NCBI GenBank assembly: GCA_037975125.1
Contig: CM075852.1
Span: forward strand, 10,978,814 to 11,042,813
Origin: Latrodectus hesperus
Lineage: Eukaryota; Arthropoda; Arachnida; Araneae; Theridiidae
DNA length: 64,000 nt
Direction: 5' to 3'
How positions within the stretch are numbered: the stretch's first letter is position 1; each line of letters begins with the position of its first letter. Shown one piece after another: positions 50,641-62,288 of the stretch. The notes below the pieces were generated by a model that worked only from the letters and a program-made list of their open reading frames with translations, was not told the origin of the DNA and ran no database searches. The position numbers and the translations under genes are program-made.

Positions 50641-53600
50641 TAGCAAAATTTCTACATCCAATGTGGGAATTCAATAGAACATAAAAAGGCAGAGAGATTA
50701 CGGTAATAATTTTCTCCAATAAGATCTTGCAACGTTATATAGGTTGAATTAAAATAATCGATACGATAGTGATTAAAATCAGGGCAGTCAATTAAAATAT
50801 GCTGAACAATATATGATTCATTGCATGTAGCACAATAGAGACCACGCTTAGGATCACTTAAAAACAAGTCCTTATAAAAAATGAGTATATCCGTTATGCA
50901 GACGAGTAAGTTTTACATCAGATCTGCGTATGAGCAAAACTGACAATGGAATTTTATTTCGATTGATGGAATGAAATTTGTTCATAATTTGTGTTGTTGT
51001 TGCTTATCCTCCATATCTGACGGAGTCAGACTAGATCCACGAGTTCGTTGACTGTAAGGAAGTCGAAGACTAAAAGAGGATTGCTAAAGAGATCCTCCCT
51101 AGAGAGACCCATGCAATCCAAAAGATGCTCAAGAGAAGCCTGATGATTTTGGCACTTGGTGCAGGTGACGAAAGTTTTCCTGCCCTCGTTGAAAGTGAGG
51201 CACTTAATATGACCGCTAGCAAATCTTGAGAAAACAGTCCGGGTACGTCTGTCACACGGGAGGTCAAGGGACAAACCCGGTTTTGATCCCTTGTACCAAT
51301 TATGGGTGGGGGGTGTTTTCCACTCCTCCGAGATTTTTGATTTTTCCCGGGAGTATAACTCCAGAAAAGTAAGTGTGGAAGAGGGAGTATTTGAAATCCT
51401 GCAACCCTCCTTAGCAAGATTATCGGCCATTTCATTCCCGTGGAGATTCACATGTGAAGGTATCCATTGCAAGTGAACATCATGATTAAGTGAAATGAGT
51501 TTTAATTTAAGCAGGATAGAGTTGCTGATCTTGTCGCCTACAAGAAGCCAATTACTAAGATGGTGGAGAGAACTACGGCTGTCAGACAAGATCCATAGGT
51601 CACCATAATCCTCTTCAGAAAGAATAGCTTCTAGTGTTCATAATTTGTAAATTCCATAACTCCTGCCATTGGGATTGGATACATTTTTTTTTGCAAGAAT
51701 TTTTAAAATCACACAAAGTTACAGCTGGTTCGAACATTTATTTTTTGCTGCTTCATCTGCTTTATCATTCCCATCTATACCTATATGACTGGACATCCAA
51801 CAAAAGAATATTTCATAATCAAGCTTTCGTGAAGTTAGTAAGATGGTAAAAATTTGAGAAATTATGAAATGATAATGTATGTCAGCATTTTTAATGCTTG
51901 CAAGATTCTCATGTTATAAATATATATTCAAAATTTATGATCTTCGTAGTCACATTGAAAACTTTAGTGCGTAGTAAATTGCTGTAGCTTTAGCAGTGTG
52001 TATATTGAACAAACCTTGTTAAGGCCGTTACTGTATAAAGTGTTTTCAAAGTATATAACACGTCCTGCATAATCAACTCTTTTGGAATCAGCGGTAAAAA
52101 ATAGGAATGGGGTGGGTGGGTAAAGAATACTGATTACGATAAGCTAAAAAAAAATTCTGATGAACGACTGGGTTCGCACTTTTCTTTCTAAAGCTAAGCA
52201 AAGGGTTAATGTAATTTATAGAAGGGATATTCCATGGAATATGTTTACAATAATCAATGGTATGGAGCCGTACATCATGTAGCTCAGGGAGGCCAAGAAA
52301 TGATTTGACTCGAACTAGGAAAGAGGGAATATTTAAAGGTCGAGCATGATAAAGTCTCATTAGAGCAGGAGAAGTGTATTTAGAACACAAAGGATGATGG
52401 GGCACAAACATGATTTTAAAATATTAATTTATAGACAGTTGATGGCATCTTAAATTCAATGGCAACTGATGACAATTGACATATAAACTTTACACAGGTG
52501 AAGAATGAAATCCATCTGTACATACCCGTAAGGCAGAATGATAGTTTGCGTCTAGTCTACATAAGACAGATGGTCTTCCAGATCCATATACAATCGAACC
52601 ATAGTCAATTAGTGAGGGCATAATGCCTTGATAAACTCTAAATAATGTAGTATGATCAGCTGCCCAGAAAATATTGAACAGAACTTCGAAAATGTTAAGT
52701 GACAACTCGCAATTCTTCCGCAGATGTAAAATTTGGGGAAAGAACATTAATTTATTGTCGAAGATTACCCCAAGAAATCATACCTGATTAACCAAAGGAA
52801 TTGACACATTTAGCAATCTTAATATCAGGGTCTGGGTGTAGGCAAGTTTCTATTATAGAGGTGTGCCCAGTACCATGCAAGGCCATTAAGAAGAAGAAGA
52901 TTGTAGAGGTCACTTTCTACAGAAAATTTCAACAAAGGCAAAAGTGATGGGAAATAGATTGCCAAGTCTAGAGAATGAAATGTCTTAGTTTATTCTTGAA
53001 AATAATTTTTTCATCATTATTAAGCAAGCAAAGGAAATTGTCACTAATAAACTGCTCTAATAACCGACCGCGAGGATTTGTATCTTCATTCCCCCTCCCT
53101 ATGCTGTGGCCATTAAAATCACCAAGAAAAATGAAAGGTTTACTTACTACAAATAATTAAGTGCCTCAAATTTTATATCATTTGGTGGTTTGTAAATACT
53201 GCAGATTATAATTAATGTTCTGAGATTAATTTTTACAACCACTGTCTGCAGTATAGTTCATAATGGATATGAAGAACTAGAAAAATCATGAGATGTAAAT
53301 ATGTAGACACCACCAGAAACGTATATATCAGCTTCAATGACATTCCTGTAACAACTACATCCATGTATTGTACTAGTATGGGATAGCTACAAAAATGTTT
53401 CTTAAAGCAAAATACAGGTTGGATGATAGTGGTTTTAGTATCATATTGTCTAGTACGATCGCCATGACAGTTCCAAAAACACACGAAAACTGCAATTTTA
53501 ACGTAGATTTTTGGAGCTGATTTTAGTTAAGTCAGGTAGCGGATCACTGAAGAGTCCATTATTAGGAAATAGTTTAAGTTTATCGGCATCCTTGGATTGT

Positions 53601-54430
53601 GTGATTCTTTTTGATCAGCCAAAATCATATTTGTCAGTTTCAATTTCTCATTGCTTTTGATTTGGAAAGAGATCTTTTTTTAACTGGAGAGACTTGGAGT
53701 AATTTTGTGTAAGTTAGAGATAACACCTCAGTTAGAGAACTCGATGTCATTTTCTTTATTACCCTAGTATAGCTGGTACCTTATTTAAAAGTAGGAGATG
53801 TCACTATACGTTGTTCTTCAGGATCAGATAAATTTCATTTTACAAATCAGCTGCTAAAATTACTTTCTTACAATAATTAAGATTCCCATGTAGAACAACT
53901 ATCACCTTAAATTTGACAAGACATTTAAATGAGAAAGTACCTCTGCTTATTTTTCTACTAGTAAATATCTGGATCATAGACATGTTTCACATTTCCAACG
54001 ATTCCAGCTAAACCTTTCTGTATTGAAAGAGAGAAACATTTTCAGAAGTACCTTATTTAAGCTTTATGACAAATAATTTAAATGCAGATATATCTATTTG
54101 TTGCTCTCAAAAGAGTATCGAAGATTTATTTGATTCTTTAAGTAATCAAAACAAGTTCAAGGTCTGGTGGCACCATCCACCATGGAATCCAACAAGAGCA
54201 AGCCAATAACAGCAACAATGCTAATGAAACCTTATAATCTTTCAATGCACATCTGATTCCAACCTTAACGAGTTACTCAGCTAGGGCAAGATCGCTTGGT
54301 CCATTTGAGTCGATTGATATGCTGAGGACCACAACACACCTCCTGTTTACCTGAAGTAAGGCTAAAATAATGTCTGGGAGCCTCAATTATCAGGAATCTT
54401 CTTTCCATGGACATGGGTCTCCACGCACGG
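50640..54430 (-). pseudogene. decayed Jockey-like LINE with both ORFs in remnants
   Basis: On the minus strand, from the 5' end: weak remnants of a gag-like ORF1 (RFLIIEAPRHYF near 54395, SYTRVIKKMTSSS near 53770); an endonuclease (FWNCHG near 53475, GDFNGHSIGRGN near 53115); a sharp drop to the RT thumb region (FLGVIFDNKL near 52765, DYGSIVYGSGRP near 52590), so most of the RT palm is deleted; an RNase H relic (HIGIDGNDKADEAAKN near 51760); and the C-terminal zinc region (CATCNESYIVQHILIDCP near 50820). Many stops and frameshifts. The coding region is interrupted at 50993-51634 by another LINE. The 5' limit and ORF1 call are uncertain. Confidence 0.75.
50993..51634 (-). mobile_element. 5'-truncated LINE nested in the Jockey-like LINE
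   Basis: A 642-bp insertion flanked by perfect 14-bp repeats tgttcataatttgt (50979-50992 and 51635-51648). The minus-strand frame is open from the 5' border to a stop at 51026: RNase H domain (WILSDSRSSLHHL, WIPSHVNLHGNEMADNLAKEG), then FSRFASGHIKCLTF, a zinc-binding C..C..H..C and ELVDLV-stop. RNase H removes the RNA strand of the RNA-DNA hybrid. The 3' end is ggataagcaacaacaac. The undamaged frame indicates a young insertion in an old element. Confidence 0.92.
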
Positions 54431-55165
54431 CAAAAACGCAAATGATCGATATTTTCCCCAAGAAAATCTAACAGCAGCAGAGTAGCAAAAGCTTCTCAAG
54501 AGGAGCCCTCAAACTCTCCCGAGGCTACGACAATAAGGGAGAAGAAGAAAAGAAAGTAGAAGAGGAAAGAAGAGAGATAAAGAAAGAAAGGAACAGATCA
54601 CTGTTGTACCTAGGGATTTTGACACCCGTGTTCTTAAAGAAAGTAAACCCCTGGGGATTTTTAATTTTTAAATAGGCCCCAAATATATTTCAAATGAAAA
54701 AGAGAGTTCAAAATCAACGCTGATAGTGGTAACAATAGATAATGAAAATTTTCAAAAACAATCCTTGTAAATATTACAGAAAAAGAAAGAGCGATATTCG
54801 AATAATTTATTTCCTACGTAGAAATTAAATAGTTATTTCTATAATCTCTCTCTCTCTCTTTCTCTTTCTGACATATAAAGCAATTAATTTCTTTGTCATA
54901 AAAATGTTCGAAAATCGTCTCCATTAAAATCAAATTCATTGTTTTATCTGTCACAGAGTGATACATAACCAATATCATTAGAATAAATGTTTATTCCTTA
55001 TAGAAATCGGTAGGAAGAAGGATGGAAATTTGAAAACATAATTTTAAATGATGGATAATGGTGTCAAACATATAAATTTTTGTGCTAAGATGAGTTAAGA
55101 CTTTATTAACTTTTTAAACACAACTTTATACATTATCAGCATGTAATGGAATGAGTGAGAATGTC
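54431..55165. other. no gene; purine-rich and (CT)n stretches
   Basis: A purine-rich run lies at about 54535-54600 and a (CT)n run at about 54847-54870. No gene recognised. Confidence 0.5.
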
Positions 55166-55563
55166 GCCGTGGTAGCCTAGTGGTTAGAACATCGCCCTTC
55201 CGTGTGGAAAGGCGGGGTTTGATTTCCAATTCCGCCAAAATGCGATATACGTATACCGAGTACATGCGATATACGTGCTCGATAAATTTGTGGAATCGAA
55301 AATCCTGTGGTCGGTCGTTGAGCAGATATGATGGGTGTAATAGTCTGAAGAAAATTTCCTTCCCCTCAAGATCAATATCAAAATTTAAAAATTGCATCCT
55401 CTGGTGGTGACATCTATCGGAGGAGTTTAGAACAAAGTCTTACTTTCAACCTCTCTCTGTTTGCTTTGTTTAAACGAAAAACAACCCTACTGACTTAAAA
55501 TCGCATAGCCAGTGGTATAACGAGCTCGACTTGTCCAAAAGCCATAAGTAACAACCACAAACA
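55166..55563 (+). repeat. SINE A2, tRNA-headed, apparently complete
   Basis: The 5' end gccgtggtagcctagtggtt holds the A box and gggtttgatttcc the B box. The body matches the SINE at 25352-26116 throughout, and the end (agccataagtaacaaccaca) matches the LINE/SINE tail. A clean TSD was not found. The ORFs across it are not coding. Confidence 0.85.
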
Positions 55564-55565
55564 CG

Positions 55566-56454
<889 letters not shown>

Positions 56455-58086
56455 CGTGCTGATATAACGTGACAATTTTAATTCATTAATCAATTTTTTA
56501 ATCCCTTTCTAAATTTTGCAAAATATAAAATTTTAAGAATGTTTTGGAGAATATTTCAGGTCAGAGAGTATGCTTCACAGTCTATACATCTGCATTTATT
56601 TTTTTCGAAACTCTTTTATGAATGTTTCTTAAGAAATAATAGTTCGGAGGATTAATATATTTCTTATTTTATGCACAAAAATACGTACCATTCTTAATAT
56701 GAACTCTTCCTTACAAAAGCGATTCATTTGGACTCTGTTCAAAAGCACAGATAAATTCGATTGCAGGAAGAAAAAACAGTCATCAATATTCATGGAAAAA
56801 TGGTATTTGAGCACTGATGAATCTCCAGGGGATCCAAATAAAGCAATGGCAGAGAAATTCCATTTATACTGTACGCCAAATCTCCTCTGCCAACGAACCA
56901 TCAGACGATATCCAGGGAAGAATCTTCTGCAGTCAACAGATGGTGGACCGAATCGAGTTTTAAAGCATTTTTCGGAATGAGACGGCATGAGGGGAGGGGG
57001 CTTACAGAAGAAGGCAATATTTTAAAGGGACTGTCTGCTTTCTCTAAATGACAGGGGAGGAAGAGACCCCGAATTGAATGGGGAAGGGACATATATTGAC
57101 ATCACGTGACAGAAATAAACTCATTTGATGATTTTTAGAAGGGATGGACCGCGCAGCTGAGGGAAAGCAGCATTCTCCGGAAGAAGTCGTTTGCTTTTTC
57201 TGGATTGCTGTAACCGCCAGCACTTGCGCAAGGAAGAAGACGCGCCATTTGAATTTAATTTGGGTAAATTAATAATCTTTGAATGAATTTCGTTTATTGA
57301 AGAGGTCATTTCTCTTCTTAATATTGAAACGGATCCTCTTCGCTTAGGAATTCTTTCAAATATATTGAATTTTTAATTTTTCTTCGTATATATCATTAAA
57401 ACAGAATTATTCCCATGTCAACTATGGAAATTTCCTTCTTCATAAATTGCATGAACAATCACTAGAATTTCGATGATAAATTTTATGTTTCCGATAGTTT
57501 CGTTTCTCTCTCAAAGTTACTCAGACTACTAATAAACTAATTATTAATAATCGATATACTATAATTTAAACATATACCAGGATTTATATCTTAAGCATAT
57601 AAACTTCTCATTAAAAATTAGAAGCACTTTACTGCTAGTAATTTGAACCCAGTTTATTGCGAAAATTGGGGGGGGGGGGTTGCTAATCAGAAAATGATTT
57701 AACCAACAAAGATACAAAACTAATCTATCTTATGTTCTGTTCTGTTCTGTTCTATCTGAAATATAGCTGAAAATATTTATGTTTCGCTTATTTTAAATGA
57801 TATCAAGAAGTTGGCATTAATTAAATATTTTCACTCAACTTGAGCTGAATGTTTACCATTTTCGAAAACGTTGTGTTTTGAAAATGGCTTTAAAATTACA
57901 TGCTTCATTATTTACTAATAATAAACAGCTATTTTAATTGTTAAATTTTTAACTTTAAAGTAATTTCAATTTAAATGCTTTAATTTCAAGATAGATTCAA
58001 CGCACGTAATTATATAAATTATTCATATCATAAATGAAACAATAAAACCTATTGCAAAGACATTTTAAAAATAATTAACAATCTGT
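56455..58086. other. no gene; GC-richer island at 56690-57310
   Basis: The island 56690-57310 has higher GC and several overlapping short ORFs, none with a recognisable domain. A run of about eleven G lies near 57669-57679, and ttctg is repeated four times near 57735. Otherwise AT-rich. Confidence 0.45.
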
Positions 58087-58097
58087 TGCACCATGTT

Positions 58098-58913
58098 CTT
58101 CTTCTTAAATTTGAGTTTGTATGTCATTGGGCACCTCTGCTTTTATCAGCATTTTGTACCATTAACTCCAAACCCAATGTTTCCTAGTTCCAGTTGCTCG
58201 GGTCACCCACTTTACTAATAAAGTCCGATAACCCTTTAATGGAGTCTAGGTGTAACTCTCTAGTATGGATGAAACCTAAAGAAGTTAATTTAGGGAGGGC
58301 TAGAGCCTCACATTCGTAAATGACATGCTCTGCCATTTCCTCTTGCATATGACATTTCCAGCAGATAAGGTCTTGCTGAAACAGTCCCATCTGGTCAGAA
58401 AGTCAGTCATGCTAGGAATAGCTTCCCGACTTTCACCAGAAGAAGATGGTTTAGAGGTAATTATCTACCTCAAGTGAAGGATTCATTGCTGCCCCTTTAC
58501 AAGATTGCCTCTGAGTTCCCTTGTCTTTTTCAGCAAGGTCTACTTTAGAGGCTTCACCTGCAAATGCAGAAAGGTTTGTTACTTCTTGTGTCTTTTCAGC
58601 CACAAGATAACAGTTAAGAAGCTCAGGTAATATAAGTCCACCCAGCATTGCCTGAGTTACTGGGCAAGGCAAATTACTCTAGAAGTTCGCCAAGCAACTA
58701 GAGGCTCCGTTAAGACACCAATACCGCGGTGCCAATTAGCCCTAGGCATGGATCGCATAACACCAGGGTTTACGGGAGCTGGTTCGCGGCCTCTGATTCT
58801 ATATTCAAGGCTATCCTGTCATTTCTACAGGACATTCGGCTATCCACCACTTGCCGACGCGCCTGGTGGCTGTGCTCAAGCCCCAGGAAGGTACACGTAC
58901 CCCTGGTTCCAGG
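58098..58913 (-). mobile_element. internally deleted LINE with both ends and TSD
   Basis: An 816-bp unit flanked by perfect 11-bp repeats tgcaccatgtt (58087-58097 and 58914-58924). On the minus strand a GC-rich 5' region of about 240 bases leads to a short frame (58451-58672) and then to a LINE ORF2 C-terminus; the 3' end is tttaagaagaagaa. The unit lacks endonuclease and RT but keeps both ends, so it must have been mobilised in trans. Confidence 0.8.
58184..58390 (-). pseudogene. LINE ORF2 C-terminal zinc-binding region
   Basis: The 68-codon frame has CWKCHMQEEMAEHVIYECEA, a C-x2-C...H...C pattern typical of the C-terminus of RNase H-bearing LINEs, and ends in SDFISKVGDPSNWN-stop. It belongs to a different LINE lineage from the DLI/DLV-ending copies. 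No catalytic domain is present; it is the 3' part of the deleted element described at 58098-58913. Confidence 0.7.
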
Positions 58914-59099
58914 TGCACCATGTTTAAAAGATAATTTAGAAATAATTAATAATCCATCGGATTATCCTTTCATTGTAAACGTTGTTATGTTCTACAATAT
59001 TTATTTACTGCGGTGCAAGGTTTGGCATACATTTTACTGAGTCTCTCCTAAGTATTTAATTTTCACATAACTCATTCTATATATCATAAATAGACATAA

Positions 59100-59360
59100 C
59101 AAAATCTTCTAACGAAGGATTTTGCTTTCCATTGTTTAAATTTTTCTTATATCATAGTATTTGAATATTTTCAATTGCATTTAAATCATGAGCAGTCGAT
59201 GGCCAATTCAAAACGTTTATTTTGTTCAAATCACTTTTTGAAACTTTAGATGCATGACGAGGATTATTAAGTTGATGAAATATTGTTTAAACTGCGTAGG
59301 GAGAATATCCATATTCTAATAGAATAGCTCAGGTGTTCTAATGTTTTTTTTTTAATTCAT
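59100..59360 (-). pseudogene. decayed Tc3-like transposase fragment
   Basis: One minus-strand frame reads HQLNNPRHASKV, then INVLNWPSTAHDLNAIENI, which matches the region spanning the second Asp and the catalytic Glu of Tc1/mariner-superfamily transposases (WPS..DLN.IEN). The second Asp is not conserved and stops flank the block. No terminal repeats found; related sequence may extend to about 59600. Confidence 0.65.
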
Positions 59361-59995
59361 TTTGGAGTTTATATTTTTGGAATGAGTTCTAAATAAGTTT
59401 TTCCATTTCAGAAAATATAGTACAGCTGATTCCAGACAATTTTTTCTCTTTATATAATTCATTCAGTCCAAGTTTAAACATTTTAAATCAGAAAATAGGT
59501 ATACTTTCCAATTAATACTCTCTATATCCATTAAAAAACGGTTTCTTTGCTTCAGAATGTATGATGTCTTGTTTGATTTTTCAAGTGTGGTAAAATCGCT
59601 ATTATTGAAAACTCTTAAAATAATTTATTTTGAAATATATTAATAATATTCTTTTATAACTTTTCGAAAAGAGATATCTTTTTTTCAGAACAACAAGACG
59701 AACGACATTCATTTTATCTCTTGAAATTTTCTTGTATTTTGCTCATGAATTTTTTTTTCTATTTACATACTTTGCTTATACTTGCTATTTTTTTTAATGC
59801 ATTTATATAGCACCTTTAAATCTTTAATTTTTACGGCTATATTTGAAATAGACAAACATTTGTCATGTATATAAATTTCATGTTTCCAATTTCATTTCGC
59901 TGAACTCAGTTCCAATTGGCATTTTTGGAATTAACGTGCTAACGAAAACAAGTTTTTCATCTGTACTTTTGTACTTACATAGATAGATAGATATA
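59361..59995. other. no gene clearly seen
   Basis: AT-rich. The first part may belong to the Tc3-like relic. Ends in (GATA)n at about 59980-59995. Confidence 0.45.
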
Positions 59996-59997
59996 GA

Positions 59998-60282
59998 TTC
60001 ATTCATTCACTGTCGTGTGCCAGCCAGGCTAGCAATATGGGGTGCACTGCTCCACTTTTTCAACTGAACCCTATTTTGGTGTGGAGTCCGACTTCCTCAG
60101 TACATACATGCCATAGGGACCCATTTATAGGGTAGGCAACCATTCACACCCCATTCATACAAGGAAAGTACAAAGACTGGATAGATAGAGAGAGAAAGTA
60201 CAGCCATGCCCGAACCGAGATTCGAACCCAGGACCTCCTTATCTGCAGTCAGGCACGCTGACCACTAGACAAGTTGGTCGGC
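59998..60282 (-). repeat. tRNA-derived SINE, family C
   Basis: Matches the SINE at 36273-36542 in reverse orientation throughout. The minus-strand 5' end holds the A box ttgtctagtggtcagcg and the B box gggttcgaatctc. The 3' end carries a (GAAT)n tail. It sits between (GATA)n runs that may be its TSD. Confidence 0.85.
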
Positions 60283-60552
60283 ATATATATATAGATAGAT
60301 AGATAGAAAATATAATTTTCAGTCATAATTAAAGTCAGAAAACTAATTATGTGAAAATATTAAATAAAATTCAGTAATTTGATTTCAAATATCTCTGTAC
60401 ACACATCCCTACCTTTAATTTCATAAATAAACACTCATTTGTAAGAAAATAGTAAAAAAGTCCAGAACTTATGAACAAAGAAAATTAATAATTGATTTGT
60501 TAAACAACACTCTCAATAGAAACAAAATTTTATAAAATTGTATTTACAAACG

Positions 60553-60872
60553 TTATTATTATAATGGCTGACTGCTAGGCTCCTTTTAGAACTTTTTAAC
60601 ACTGGACGACGGCTCTTTGTCTAGTGAGGCATTCAGTGGGTCCGCCATCTTCGTCCAGAATGTGGGTGGGTCTTCAGAATTTAAAAGCAGGAACCAAGCA
60701 GAAGTTCCCCGGACTTGACTTACCATTAACAGAGGTATCATTTCTCATGGAGGACATTGCAACTACGACATATTTAACGTACCCCCATCACCTTTGGCGA
60801 ACACAATGGATCTTCAGTTGGGTCGGGATTCGAACTCACTACTTTCCGATAGCGACCAAGCCACATCGGCCT
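60553..60872 (-). repeat. tRNA-derived SINE, family D
   Basis: The minus-strand 5' end reads aaggccgatgtggcttggtc (A box) and gagttcgaatcccg (B box), followed by a body of about 200 bases and a tail cattataataataacg. No clear TSD. Only one copy in the window. The ORF 60624-60875 on the other strand is an artefact of its composition. Confidence 0.75.
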
Positions 60873-61055
60873 TAGGAATTGCAAATAAATCAATGAAATA
60901 ATAAAAGATACAAATTTTAATACCAACATTGTTAAGATCTTTCGTTAAATGTACTAAAACTCTTTAGGACCAATCTTAACAAACTTAAATTATTACAAAG
61001 AAGAAGAAAAGTTTTACAACAAAGAAATGAAGAAAAAGGTTTGAATAGAGGGCGC
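60873..61055. other. no gene; flank of LTR element
   Basis: AT-rich, ending in gaatagagggcgc directly beside the putative LTR. Confidence 0.4.
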
Positions 61056-61898
61056 TGTCTCCCATTATGCATGACTTCATCGCACTTGAGATTTTATTTC
61101 GATTGAGGGAGAAACTTCTCCCAAACTTTTGATGGAACTATTAGTTCTTTTAGATTTCTCGAATATAATTGACTGTTTTAAATTTATGTGTAAATTGTTC
61201 AATGTGTGTACCTTTTTGTGTTTATTAAAATTGTTTTTGTTTATGATATATGACCCCTTATTTATTTTCTCGAGCCGTGTTTTGAATGCACTCTTTCTAT
61301 TTTAGATATTATTTAGATTATTTTATGAATTTTTTAGCAGCCTTGACTGATCGTATAAACTGAATTATAAAAGTCTTAACCTGTCTCTGATTTATTAATT
61401 TAATTACTCCAATTCTATCAACCCCAAACTGTCTATCAATTTTTAATTCATCAGCAACTCTAACCACATCTTCACAAGTTATTTAAATTTATAAACTTAA
61501 GCCTCGACAATAAAGGAACGCATGAACATGTATGAATTAACACATAAATTGTATAATAACATGACTTATTGGCTTCGTTGATCATATTGTTATGAAACAA
61601 ACAAACAAATAAATGACTCCAATTTTGAAACATACACATTTAATTAAAAAATTGAACAAAATTTACAAGGAGCCATGTTTGGGTTCGCGACCATCTCACT
61701 CGCCTGCTTCGCGTACAAATCAGAGTCTCTCTGAAATTAAAATTAAAAATAGGATCTCGAAATCGAAGTGCCGATGGAAAGCCACTCCAAAACAAAGAGA
61801 AAATCGCAGCTTCTTCAGACCACTTCTGGCGCCAACCATCTCGTTACTCACCCTCTCCATAAGAGGCTCTTCAAATCTCAAGTGCTGACGATGAGACA
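61056..61898 (-). repeat. putative 3' LTR of the Gmr1-like element
   Basis: An 843-bp block starting TGTCTC and ending GAGACA, a perfect 6-bp inverted pair with TG..CA ends, downstream (minus strand) of the pol ORF. A purine-rich tract (ggggaaggaagg, about 61925-61936) lies upstream, not directly adjacent as expected. The partner LTR is outside the window, so the borders are a guess. Confidence 0.35.
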
Positions 61899-62288
61899 TT
61901 ACAGACTAAATTATTCCTTCCTTCCCCGGGGTTTTTTTTCTATTTCTTTTTCTCATTCTAAGGAAATCAACCTGCAAATAAAAAAAGAAAAAAACACACA
62001 CAAACAACAAAGAGCAAAATTTAGTATTACAGATAGCCCTGATCAATCGGACTCTGGCTGAAACACAAAATTATATGGAATTATATAATATTAAATATAA
62101 AATAAAATTATATCAAAATAGCACAAAATAATTATCTAACACAACAGAATTTTCAATCTTAACTAAACTTACAAATAGACACATTTTACTATAAAAAACA
62201 TTTTTTTTTTATTATGTACACATGTAACAACAATTGAAATTTGTATTAAAAAAAATTTAATTTAATATCTGAGAAAAAAAGAAAATAA
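61899..62288 (-). other. non-coding 3' region of the LTR element
   Basis: AT-rich sequence between the stop of pol and the putative LTR, holding the purine-rich tract. No coding frame. Confidence 0.5.

Noticed and set aside
52863..52899. 37-bp insertion with (GAA)n end between attatagaggt and attgtagaggt, possibly an ultra-short LINE copy
   Set aside because: The flanking repeat has a mismatch and the stretch may be part of the endonuclease remnant; too short to decide by eye.
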